DNA of 64,000 nucleotides from Rubrobacter xylanophilus DSM 9941 (GTDB lineage: Bacteria > Actinomycetota > Rubrobacteria > Rubrobacterales > Rubrobacteraceae), in assembly GCF_000014185.1 (NCBI RefSeq), contig NC_008148.1, forward strand, positions 248,001-312,000. The letters run 5' to 3'. Of this stretch, positions 16,673 through 24,344 are shown one piece after another. The notes beneath the pieces were generated by a model. That model ran no database searches, had not been told where the DNA came from, and saw only the letters and a program-made list of their open reading frames with translations. Made by a program: the position numbers and the translations under genes. The first letter of the stretch is position 1. Every line of letters starts with the position of its first letter.

Positions 16673-17794
16673 TCAATGTAGCCCGCGCTCTATGTCGTCG
16701 ACGATGAAGGTACTCCCCTCGTAGTGACCGAACAACCTCCGTTCGTCGTCGGACCAAACGTCGCACTCGTGGGTCGAGGGCGGTTTGGGATTGCTCCTGA
16801 GCTGCTTGAAGTCCAGCCCGCTCAGATTGGGCTTCTTTCCCCTGACCGTAAGGCTCAGGCTGTCGAGTCGTTCGTTCAGCGTTGCGAGCCTGTCCGGGGA
16901 AAGTTTGAGCCTCTGAACCTTCTTGCGGAAGTTCGGGCTGTACCGGAGTCCCGGCAGGGGCTCGAGGAGCTTCTCCGAGTACAGGGCCTTCTCGCCCCTC
17001 TGCCAGATGAGCTCGCCCCACTCGGAGAGCGTTGCGTCACTGTCGACCTCAAAGAGCAAGTCCTCGGGTATCTCCCTGCACTCTTCCACCGGCAGCACCT
17101 CGCCGTTGCCGAGCCTCCTGAAGGGCTGCTCGTGGTCACGGACTATGGCTTCGGTCTCCAGCCTGATCGGCAGGCGGGGTATGGTGATCAGCGACGATCC
17201 CGTCTCGAAGATGTAGAACATCTCGTCGGCGTAGAACATGCCTACCACCTGCATGAAACCCTGTACGCTCTTGAAGCCGCCGGTAAGGTTGAACGCGACG
17301 TGATATCCAGCATCTCTGCGGAAGGGCAGCGCGCCCTCGCAGCGGCGGATGAGCTCGGCCATGGCCCGGCGGAAGTCTTCGCGGCTCTTTGTGGCAAGAC
17401 CGCCCGGGCACCAGACCTGGACATTAAACCCCCGCTCCTCCAGCCACTCTTTCAGGACGTCTCCGACCCGGCGACCGAGGTAGGTGTCGCTCGTGAGCAG
17501 GATGTGCTCGTCGGGTCTGCCCGGTCGAGGCGTGAGGTTGCCGCCGTAGTAGTTGATCAGGCCGTTCAGCTCCGCGCTCATCCGTTTGACCTGCTCGAGT
17601 GAAGCATCGACAAGCAGCTGCCAGCGCTCTTCTATGTGGCGGTCTAGCCTCTCCCTTTCCTCCGGGGTGAGCTCGTCTTCTTTGTGGTTGGCGAGCCGGT
17701 TTATCATGCGGCGCCGTTCCTGATCTACATCGTTGGTAAGGATGCTCGTGCCGCACGTGGTGAGCACGAGCCTGCTCTTTTCCCTCTCAGGCAT
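16673..17794 (-). CDS. CARF-domain CRISPR ancillary protein with probable C-terminal RelE-like RNase (Cami1-like)
   Basis: This 373-residue protein has an N-terminal CARF domain of the APE2256 type: TTCGTSILTN near 12-21, LLTSDTYLGRRV near 99-110 and the NLTGGFKS loop at 169-176. Residues about 280-373 resemble RelE mRNA interferases in order: an early SPNFRKKVQRL helix, a basic linker, then ECDVWSDDERRLFGHY and a final STFIVDDIERG strand. CARF-RelE proteins (Cami1) are ribosome-dependent RNases switched on by cyclic tetra-adenylate from type III complexes. It overlaps cmr6 by 8 nt and is followed by cas1. CARF is confident; the RelE assignment is by eye. Confidence 0.78.
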   Translation of the reverse strand: MPEREKSRLVLTTCGTSILTNDVDQERRRMINRLANHKEDELTPEERERLDRHIEERWQLLVDASLEQVKRMSAELNGLINYYGGNLTPRPGRPDEHILLTSDTYLGRRVGDVLKEWLEERGFNVQVWCPGGLATKSREDFRRAMAELIRRCEGALPFRRDAGYHVAFNLTGGFKSVQGFMQVVGMFYADEMFYIFETGSSLITIPRLPIRLETEAIVRDHEQPFRRLGNGEVLPVEECREIPEDLLFEVDSDATLSEWGELIWQRGEKALYSEKLLEPLPGLRYSPNFRKKVQRLKLSPDRLATLNERLDSLSLTVRGKKPNLSGLDFKQLRSNPKPPSTHECDVWSDDERRLFGHYEGSTFIVDDIERGLH

Positions 17795-19004
17795 CCTTTT
17801 GCTCCTGCAGTATCCTGAGCCACCTCTTGGCCAGCTCGCGCGGGCGGGGCTTGTGTTTGAGCCTGCCCTTCTTCCCCTTCTTGGCGTCGGGGTCCTTGAG
17901 CACGTCCCCGTAGTGCTGGCGCATGAAGCCGTCGAAGAGCTCTACGGCGTCCTGCTGGGGATCCGCCTCGATCCTGTCCATCCATCCCTCGGCGACGCCC
18001 TCTCTGGCAAAGGCCCCCTTGTCTTCACGCCACTTTTCTTCGGAGCTGGCCTGGAGGATCTCGCGGTACAGGGGTGACTTGCCCCGCGCCTGCTCCTCGA
18101 CCTCTCTCTTGCGGCGTTCCTCCTCCTCGAGCTCTCTCTGCCTGGCTTTTCTCTCCTTTCGCTCCCTCTCGAGCCTCTTTTGGGCTTTCACGTCCACGGC
18201 GAAGCGCCCGTAGCCGACGGCGGTCTTGGCTCCGGCCCCGATCCACTCCAGGGCCTCCTTGAGCCATCCCCGCACCGTATCGCAGTCACCGGCGTGCCCG
18301 GCTCTGCGCGGCAGGACGCCGAAGACGAAGCTCGCCCCCTGCGCGACGACGAGGAAGGGGATCGGGTTGGGAGAGTGCCAGTCGGCGGGCGGCTCCTCTC
18401 CCTGGTAGTACGGCGCGTAGTGCGGGGTCATGACGTCCGCCTTGAGCCGCACCGGCTCTGCCGGCAGGGCGTCGAGGAAGACGACGGAACCCACCCGGAA
18501 GTCCCTGTCGTCCTTGCTCTCGCTGCCGAAGATGCGTTTGATGTCCTCCTTGGGCGGTTTGGGGTCTGCCCATTGCTCCGCCCACGCACGTACCAGGCCC
18601 TTGACCGAGGAGCCCGGCAGGTATGGCGTACCCAACGTGGGATGCCAGGCGAAGCCGTTCTCGACCGGGTGCTCCCGCCCCAGCCCGCTCACGAAGTCCG
18701 ACTCGAGCCTGTAGAAGAGTGGGTGTCCGCCCCTGCTCTCCAGCAGGTCGAAGATGCGCCCCGATGCCTCTTCGAGCTGCCTCCTGTCGCCGACGCGGCC
18801 GCCGGTCACGGTCTTGATCCAGGCGAGCTTGGGGTTTACGGTCTTGCCGTCTTGGTTGAATGCTTCGAGCGTCCAGGCTTCTTTATTTCCGTGCTTCGCT
18901 GGCTCACGGCGCCACTTATTGCAGAACTTGTCGTACCAGAGCCCGGCGTTGCCGGCTCCTTCGAGCTTTGCCTCACCGGCTTTTTTGTAAAGCGGCAGCA
19001 TCAT
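17787..19004 (-). CDS. cmr6: Type III-B effector subunit Cmr6 with charged C-terminal extension
   Basis: Residues 1 to about 275 form a RAMP-superfamily Cmr6, which sits near the top of the Cmr backbone. The glycine-rich RAMP features TPYLPGSSVKGLVRAW and GAKTAVGYGRF are visible. From about residue 275 to 405 there is an unusual tail: a strongly charged probable coiled coil (KAQKRLERERKERK onward) and a Lys/Arg-rich end. Typical Cmr6 proteins are shorter (roughly 280-340 residues). The start ATG overlaps cmr5, and the stop overlaps the CARF-RelE gene by 8 nt. Confidence 0.9.
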   Translation of the reverse strand: MMLPLYKKAGEAKLEGAGNAGLWYDKFCNKWRREPAKHGNKEAWTLEAFNQDGKTVNPKLAWIKTVTGGRVGDRRQLEEASGRIFDLLESRGGHPLFYRLESDFVSGLGREHPVENGFAWHPTLGTPYLPGSSVKGLVRAWAEQWADPKPPKEDIKRIFGSESKDDRDFRVGSVVFLDALPAEPVRLKADVMTPHYAPYYQGEEPPADWHSPNPIPFLVVAQGASFVFGVLPRRAGHAGDCDTVRGWLKEALEWIGAGAKTAVGYGRFAVDVKAQKRLERERKERKARQRELEEEERRKREVEEQARGKSPLYREILQASSEEKWREDKGAFAREGVAEGWMDRIEADPQQDAVELFDGFMRQHYGDVLKDPDAKKGKKGRLKHKPRPRELAKRWLRILQEQKDA

Positions 19005-19426
19005 TTCTCCCCTTTGCTACCTTCGAGGAAGGCCTCGGCGAACCTCTTGAGCCAGGAGAGGTACTCGAGCGCCTCGGCCTGCGCCCGGATGTAGCAGTCC
19101 TGATCGTTTCGGGTGATGTTCTCGAGCAGATCACCTTTCTTCTGATACGGGCTCTCCTCGTCTCCTCCGCAGAGCCAGCTTGAAAGGTGATCGTAGAGCT
19201 TCTCGCGTGCTCTATTGTCTGCATTGCGGTTCTTGCTGTTCAGCTTTGCTCCGGCAAGAAGAGTTGCAGCCGCCTGGCCGAGACCGTTGGTGAGGATGGT
19301 GGCCGGGAGCGAGCTCACGTAGCTCTTGTAGTTGCCGTACCCGCCGCGGCCGGCTCTCTGCAGCTCCTGAATCGCCGCGAGCGCGTGCGCCGCCCGGCGC
19401 TGCTCCAGGGTTCTCTCCTCGGCCAT
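19001..19426 (-). CDS. cmr5: Type III-B small subunit Cmr5
   Basis: This 141-residue mostly helical protein is the small subunit that lines the inner filament of the Cmr complex. TLEQRRAAHALAAIQEL at the N-terminus and the LPATILTNGLGQAAATLL helix are recognisable Cmr5 features. The ATG at 19426 is preferred over an in-frame start nine codons upstream, because it overlaps the cmr4 stop by a single base (TGATG), consistent with translational coupling. It overlaps cmr6 by 4 nt. Confidence 0.93.
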   Translation of the reverse strand: MAEERTLEQRRAAHALAAIQELQRAGRGGYGNYKSYVSSLPATILTNGLGQAAATLLAGAKLNSKNRNADNRAREKLYDHLSSWLCGGDEESPYQKKGDLLENITRNDQDCYIRAQAEALEYLSWLKRFAEAFLEGSKGEK

Positions 19427-20238
19427 CACGCCTCCCACCCGAGCGCGAACCATCCCTGTCCCACGGTCTCGTTGCCCCCGACCTGGAGGTGGGTTCCTAT
19501 CTTTTCCCTCACCCTTTCGATGTCGCCTCCGCCGTTGCGCTCGGCCAGCACCGCATACATCAGCGTGTCGGGCGGCAGTGTCTCCTCGTACCAGAGTCCG
19601 CCCTGCTTGGTCTTTTTGGTTTTCGGATCAAGGACGTTCCTCGCCTGCACCGCGAGTCCGTAGCGGGCGAACCAGGAGAAGTCGTCGTCGCTCAGGATGG
19701 TGAGCTGCCCGGCGAGCCGTCCGCGCGTCTCCTCGTGCGGGATGAGGGAGGAGACGGCTCCGATGACGTCTTCCGGAACGTTGCCTTGGACATCGAAGCT
19801 TCTCTCTTCCAGGAAGAGCCTTCCGTTCCCCGGGTGGCCGAGCGCGCTCTTGTTCTCTACCCGGGGAACCTCGAAGGCTGCTTCCCGTCTCCCGCGCTTG
19901 AGGTCCCGCCGGAGCCTCTCCAGGATGTGCGGGCAGGTGACCCACCGGTAGGCGCTCGAGAGGCTGCGCACCGGCAGGAGCAGGAGCCGGGCGTCGGAGA
20001 CGAGGAGGTTGCCCGCGCTATCCTGCTTGCCGAAGATACGCTCCGCGCCCTCGCTGTCGTGCTCTCTGTAGTCGTCGAGCAGGGCCCCTTTGAGGCTTGA
20101 GCCCGTGATGAACGGGTAGCCCGTTGCTGCCTCGCGGGCTACCGGGAGGTCTATCGCCCCGACGTTTTGCCCCGTGCCAGGGTGCACGAAGGTCTCGGCC
20201 AGCATGCCGACTATGCTCATTTTCATCTTCAACCTCAT
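19426..20238 (-). CDS. cmr4: Type III-B backbone/RNase subunit Cmr4
   Basis: This 270-residue Cas7-like RAMP protein forms the repeated backbone and cuts target RNA at regular intervals. The conserved HPGTGQNVGAIDLPVARE segment carries the aspartate (Asp30 from this start) that catalyses target cleavage in characterised Cmr4 proteins. The RAMP motif FITGSSLKGALLDD and the C-terminal VGGNETVGQGW glycine loop are visible. ATG 20238 is chosen because it forms ATGA with the cmr3 stop and is preceded by GGAAGGTGGAG. Target cleavage is therefore predicted to be intact. Confidence 0.94.
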   Translation of the reverse strand: MRLKMKMSIVGMLAETFVHPGTGQNVGAIDLPVAREAATGYPFITGSSLKGALLDDYREHDSEGAERIFGKQDSAGNLLVSDARLLLLPVRSLSSAYRWVTCPHILERLRRDLKRGRREAAFEVPRVENKSALGHPGNGRLFLEERSFDVQGNVPEDVIGAVSSLIPHEETRGRLAGQLTILSDDDFSWFARYGLAVQARNVLDPKTKKTKQGGLWYEETLPPDTLMYAVLAERNGGGDIERVREKIGTHLQVGGNETVGQGWFALGWEA

Positions 20239-21317
20239 CTCCACCTTCCTATCAGGATCTGTCCGTACCCCCACTCCGTCTTTGCACCGATGTGCCCGGC
20301 GTGCATCTCGAGCACCCTGTCCACCTCCCCGGCCTCTGTCTCCATGAACCACGTGCTGCCGGCGGGAAGGTGCGGCTCGAGGTCGAGCGGCCTCTTGCGC
20401 TCCGTGTCCCAGCCCCCGATCAGGACGGGCTTCCCGACGCAGGCCGAGACTACCTCTCCGGGCAGCCCGGCGAGGCCCCCGCCGGGTCTTTGCCAGCCTT
20501 CGTCCTGCGGCCTCATCGGGGTGAGGAGCGTGACCGTGTAGCGCAGCCTGCCCCCGTCGGGCTCTAGTTCCGGTGCTTCGGGCAGGGAGATCTCACATGG
20601 CTCCAGGTAGGCCATCCGGCTCTCGCCCCCGAGGGTCATGAGCCCCGGCGCCGGTCCCTCGTAGCCCGCAACGCCCATCGCGAGCGCGACGCCCCTCCTC
20701 GGGCGCACGTGGGAGGCCAGGTAGAGCGCGTCCTCCTGGGTGGTGCGCTTCTCGGGGTCGCGCCGGATGCCGAGGCGACCCTCACCCTCCCAGAGGTCGG
20801 AGACCTTTACGACCTCTTCCTCCTGCGGGAGCTCCCATCGGAGTGCCCGCTCCGTCCCGCTCTTCGTGAGGTAGGCGTCTGCGAGCGGCTTGAAACCTTT
20901 CGCCTCCTTCCCGGAATCGTCTTCGACGGGGACGACCTCCGGCAGCCTCACCTCGCCCATGTCCGTCTCGAGTGGCGTGTCCCTCGGCCTGAGCCGGGTG
21001 GTGAACCTCTCCCCGCTCTTCATCAGGTAAAGCGGGGCGGGGAAGAGGGGCTCGCCGCCTCTCGTCACATACGGTCCGGCGAAGCGCAGGGGGCCGAGGC
21101 GCTGGCCGTCGCCGAGCTTCGCCTTGACATTCTCCGGCCAGTCGCCGCACCTCCAGCCGAGCTCCCGGGCGAAGGCGGCCCGGAGCGCACCGACGACCGT
21201 CGTCGGGCTCGGCGGGAAGACGCCCGTCACCTCAATCTGGCCCGTCTCGCCCGCGTCGAAGGGGCTCCCGTCGCCGAAGAAGAGGGTGTCGAGCGCTTCG
21301 ATCCCGTAGTACTTCAT
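20235..21317 (-). CDS. cmr3: Type III-B subunit Cmr3 (Cas5 group)
   Basis: This 360-residue RAMP protein, the Cas5-like subunit, holds the 5' handle of the crRNA beside Cmr2 and Cmr4. The N-terminus ALDTLFFGDGSPFDAGE, the FPPSPTTVVGALRAAF helix and the C-terminal AGHIGAKTEWGYGQI loop are typical of Cmr3. ATG 21317 overlaps the cmr2 stop (ATGA). Family similarity starts at this ATG, while the frame upstream is open only as a shadow of cmr2. Confidence 0.93.
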   Translation of the reverse strand: MKYYGIEALDTLFFGDGSPFDAGETGQIEVTGVFPPSPTTVVGALRAAFARELGWRCGDWPENVKAKLGDGQRLGPLRFAGPYVTRGGEPLFPAPLYLMKSGERFTTRLRPRDTPLETDMGEVRLPEVVPVEDDSGKEAKGFKPLADAYLTKSGTERALRWELPQEEEVVKVSDLWEGEGRLGIRRDPEKRTTQEDALYLASHVRPRRGVALAMGVAGYEGPAPGLMTLGGESRMAYLEPCEISLPEAPELEPDGGRLRYTVTLLTPMRPQDEGWQRPGGGLAGLPGEVVSACVGKPVLIGGWDTERKRPLDLEPHLPAGSTWFMETEAGEVDRVLEMHAGHIGAKTEWGYGQILIGRWR

Positions 21318-23203
21318 CTCTCCACCCCCCGTCCCTTCGTCGCGAGAAACCGGACCAGCATCGCCCCCGAGACGTCGAGCGTGCCCTCGTCGGGCGCCTC
21401 TCCTCCCTTCCGGCGGCGGCATACTTTGAGGAGCCGCTCTATGGTTTTCTCGGCCTCCCTCCTGTCTCCGTCGCGCTCCCGGCTCTTCAGGTACTCGGCG
21501 ACGAGGAGGGCCTGCGCGTCGAGATCCTCGATGAGCCTATCGCCGTCGCCGGTGAGAACATCGAAACGCTCGCGGACGTTGTAGAAGAAGCGGCCCGCGA
21601 ACTCCTCCTCCAGGTCTTCTGCGAGGCCCGTCAGGGTGCTCGTGATCATTTGCTCGTCACCCGGCCCCTCGTCCCAGGCCGAGACCCACTGGACGGTGCG
21701 CCCGCTGCCGGCGAGAACGCTCGCCGCGATGCTGTCGCGGCCGTTCTCGTCCTTGGCGACCTCGTCGAGCAGCCGGTGCGCCTCCTGCATCACCGCCCGC
21801 AGCGGCGTGTTGTAGGTGGCGTAGACGAGCCCGGCGGAGATGGTCGTCTTGAGGGTTTTGCCATCCTTGTCTACCGGCCTCCGGTCGCCGAACACGGAGC
21901 CGAACGCGCGGCGGAACCTGCAGCGCAACTCCGCCGCGGCCTGTAGCGCCCGGTCGACCGGCAGGAGCGCGAGCACGTCGTCGCCTCCGGCGTAGACCGT
22001 CCTGCCGCAGTGATCTCCGATGATCCCCTCGACCTCCGCAGTGAACTCCGCGAGGGCCCGGGAGATGAGCTCGGGCTCGATGTCCTTGTTCTGCAGCAGG
22101 CTGCCGAGCCTGTCGCCGTCCATGAGCAAGAGGGCGTAGAAGGTCGAGGCCGGGTGCCCCACGGCCTCATTGAGAGCCTTCAGGTTTTCGAGAAGGCCTT
22201 TTCGTTCCTGGGGAGAGAGGTCCGGGGTTGCCCGCTCGTTCTCGAGGGCCGCTCTGTGGAAGAAGTTGCCGTCGAGCCGGGCGAAGTCCTTCTCATTCTT
22301 CGGGCACGCGAGGTTGGTGTTGTACTCGCCGAAGGCCGAGCTTCGCGCCCCGCTGGAGCGTACCAGCTCGAGATGCTTCTTGGCCTCTGGTTTATTGCGC
22401 GCCTCCTCGATCCAGGGCACGGCCGCCATGTACGGCGTCGAGGGCCAGGTTCTCGCGTTGAGCTCCCAGCCGATGGTCTCTTTCGCGACCTCCGGGAAGA
22501 GGCGCTTGATGAGGGCGATCGCGCACAGCCGCTCGTGCTCGCCCAGGTTGAGCGTGCCGGCTTTCTTGCGGAGCTCATCCCAGAACCTGTCCTGCGCCTC
22601 GCGCTCCCTCGCTCTCACGTACCCCGAGAGCTCCTGCCAGCTCCCCATCAGGGTGCACTTGTCCCCCGGCTCGGAGGGCGGATGGTGGGTACGCCAGTTC
22701 TTGCGCAGATCGAGCCAGCGCTGGTCGCTGCGGTCTCCGGGATCCTCGCCTATGACCCAGCTCATCTCCCAGAAGCCCTCGACCTGCCGCTCCCAGATCT
22801 CCTTCGTGCCCTTGCCGTAAGCCGCTACCGGCTCGACGTACCGCTCCCAGACGCTGCTGGCGATCCTCTTCCAGGCTTCCCTCACCGCCTCCTCGCAGCG
22901 CTCCGGATCGAAGCCATCCTGCACCCCGGCCTTGAAGCGGTTGGGGAGCGAGCCGATCTCGGGGCGCGGGTTTTCAGAGATGGGTCTCTTCAGGATCGCG
23001 GCGAGAAGCGGGTCGGTGGGCCTCTCCCGGGTGCCGATCTCGGGAAAGACGATTTCGCCTCCACCTTCGAGTACCGCCTTCATCGCCTGCCCGGCGAGGT
23101 AGGAGAGCAGGAAGGAGCCCGCCCACAGGTCGCGGGTGCGCCGCGCCTGTCCGACGAAGCCCTGCACCGGACCCAGGGTGAAGTGGAGTGATTGCTTTTT
23201 CAT
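21314..23203 (-). CDS. cmr2: Type III-B large subunit Cmr2/Cas10 with intact cyclase motif, lacking the HD domain
   Basis: This 629-residue Cas10 subunit synthesises cyclic oligoadenylates from ATP when the complex binds target RNA. The palm catalytic motif GGDD is intact at residues 406-409 (YAGGDDVLALLP) and the other palm carries LLMDGDRLG near 359-367. The protein opens directly with LHFTLGPVQGFVGQARRTRDLW, so the N-terminal HD nuclease domain found in longer Cas10 proteins is absent. Second-messenger signalling but not Cas10 single-strand DNA cleavage is predicted. Its start overlaps cmr1 and its stop overlaps cmr3, each by 4 nt. Confidence 0.95.
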   Translation of the reverse strand: MKKQSLHFTLGPVQGFVGQARRTRDLWAGSFLLSYLAGQAMKAVLEGGGEIVFPEIGTRERPTDPLLAAILKRPISENPRPEIGSLPNRFKAGVQDGFDPERCEEAVREAWKRIASSVWERYVEPVAAYGKGTKEIWERQVEGFWEMSWVIGEDPGDRSDQRWLDLRKNWRTHHPPSEPGDKCTLMGSWQELSGYVRAREREAQDRFWDELRKKAGTLNLGEHERLCAIALIKRLFPEVAKETIGWELNARTWPSTPYMAAVPWIEEARNKPEAKKHLELVRSSGARSSAFGEYNTNLACPKNEKDFARLDGNFFHRAALENERATPDLSPQERKGLLENLKALNEAVGHPASTFYALLLMDGDRLGSLLQNKDIEPELISRALAEFTAEVEGIIGDHCGRTVYAGGDDVLALLPVDRALQAAAELRCRFRRAFGSVFGDRRPVDKDGKTLKTTISAGLVYATYNTPLRAVMQEAHRLLDEVAKDENGRDSIAASVLAGSGRTVQWVSAWDEGPGDEQMITSTLTGLAEDLEEEFAGRFFYNVRERFDVLTGDGDRLIEDLDAQALLVAEYLKSRERDGDRREAEKTIERLLKVCRRRKGGEAPDEGTLDVSGAMLVRFLATKGRGVER

Positions 23204-24342
23204 GCCTTGATCTCCGAAGCTTCTCCGGAAAGACTTGAGAGAAACTGCTCTACAGGTTCGAAGTCTCCTGGAGGATCGGCCTTGATTTGTTCAGCCAAGA
23301 TGTGTTTTCTTCCACCCTCTCTCTTCTCCGCCGGTCCGATTCTCACCTTTGAGCCTTCGGGTAGAAAGCGTGCGGGGATTAGACTCAAGACGGCAACCAT
23401 GTCTTCGTTTGCCAGGCGGTGGAAGTGTATGAATAGCGGGCTCGCTCTCCGGTCTCGTTCTCTGCTGGGGCCAGATATCGGGACGGCAGTTTTTGCATCT
23501 ATAAAGTAATAGTTATGTGGCAGACCGAAGGAGGATCTTCTCGGGGCTTGTGCTGGGCGAGATTCCTCAAATGCATAGTCGCGGATGAGATCTCGGTCAT
23601 CAAGAAAGTTCTTTTCCTGACGCGAAGAGCGGTAAGCATTGAGCCTTTCGCCCACCTTTCTCAGCGCTTGTTCCCATGATGTGGTGTGTAGCGGCCAGAC
23701 TACCACCCTCGTTTGTCTGGAGAAGGCGGAGTAATCTGGCAGGCTCGTCTGTTCGATTCCCAACCCTTTGAGCTTTCGCTCTATTTGTTTCTTGAGTTCA
23801 TTCGTCGAGGAAGGTATCTCGGGATGCTCGGCCCCTTTCATCTCTGAAACGATGACCGAGCCAAACCCTCGCCGCGAACGCGAGCCCAGGCCACCGAAGT
23901 GGCTCATAAACCAGAGTGCTTCGAGCACAGAATCTTTGTGAGCTTTGTCTCCCTCTTTAAGAGCAATCCTCAACACGAACCTGCTGTCGGGTTTTATGGC
24001 CTCCCGGGAGGTTGCTGTTCCGGCCTGACTCCTGTATTCGGTTATGCCGTAGCCCAGGTATGCCAACCCGCTGTTTACTGAAGTCCCGGCGGGTAGAAGA
24101 GAGGTGTTGGCTTCAGCTACACTTATTAAGATCTTCGACTGCCCCTCGTCGGTGCTGCCGAAGAGCCGGGCTTCTTCCTCGCGGATCTTCTTCAGGTCGC
24201 CGTGGCGGCCCCAGGCGAGCGCCCGCCACCAGAAGCGCAGGGCCCCCTTTATGGAGGGCATCCTGAGCTCGGCTCTGGACTGATCCGCGCCGCTCATGAA
24301 CATCGGGGTGACGACCCGGAATGTGGCCTCTATTTGCTCCAT
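23200..24342 (-). CDS. cmr1: Type III-B subunit Cmr1
   Basis: This 380-residue RAMP protein caps the 3' end of the crRNA in Cmr complexes. VVTPMFMSGADQSRAELRMPSIKGALRFWWRAL (about residues 10-42) is the classic Cmr1 N-terminus, and FGGLGSRSRRGFGSV is its glycine-rich loop. The ATG at 24342 follows the stop of the CARF-HEPN-CARF gene by 2 nt. Base composition is visibly lower in GC than the neighbours: for example 27 of 60 bases are G or C at 23461-23520. That suggests more recent transfer than the rest of the operon. Confidence 0.94.
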   Translation of the reverse strand: MEQIEATFRVVTPMFMSGADQSRAELRMPSIKGALRFWWRALAWGRHGDLKKIREEEARLFGSTDEGQSKILISVAEANTSLLPAGTSVNSGLAYLGYGITEYRSQAGTATSREAIKPDSRFVLRIALKEGDKAHKDSVLEALWFMSHFGGLGSRSRRGFGSVIVSEMKGAEHPEIPSSTNELKKQIERKLKGLGIEQTSLPDYSAFSRQTRVVVWPLHTTSWEQALRKVGERLNAYRSSRQEKNFLDDRDLIRDYAFEESRPAQAPRRSSFGLPHNYYFIDAKTAVPISGPSRERDRRASPLFIHFHRLANEDMVAVLSLIPARFLPEGSKVRIGPAEKREGGRKHILAEQIKADPPGDFEPVEQFLSSLSGEASEIKA

Positions 24343-24344
24343 CG

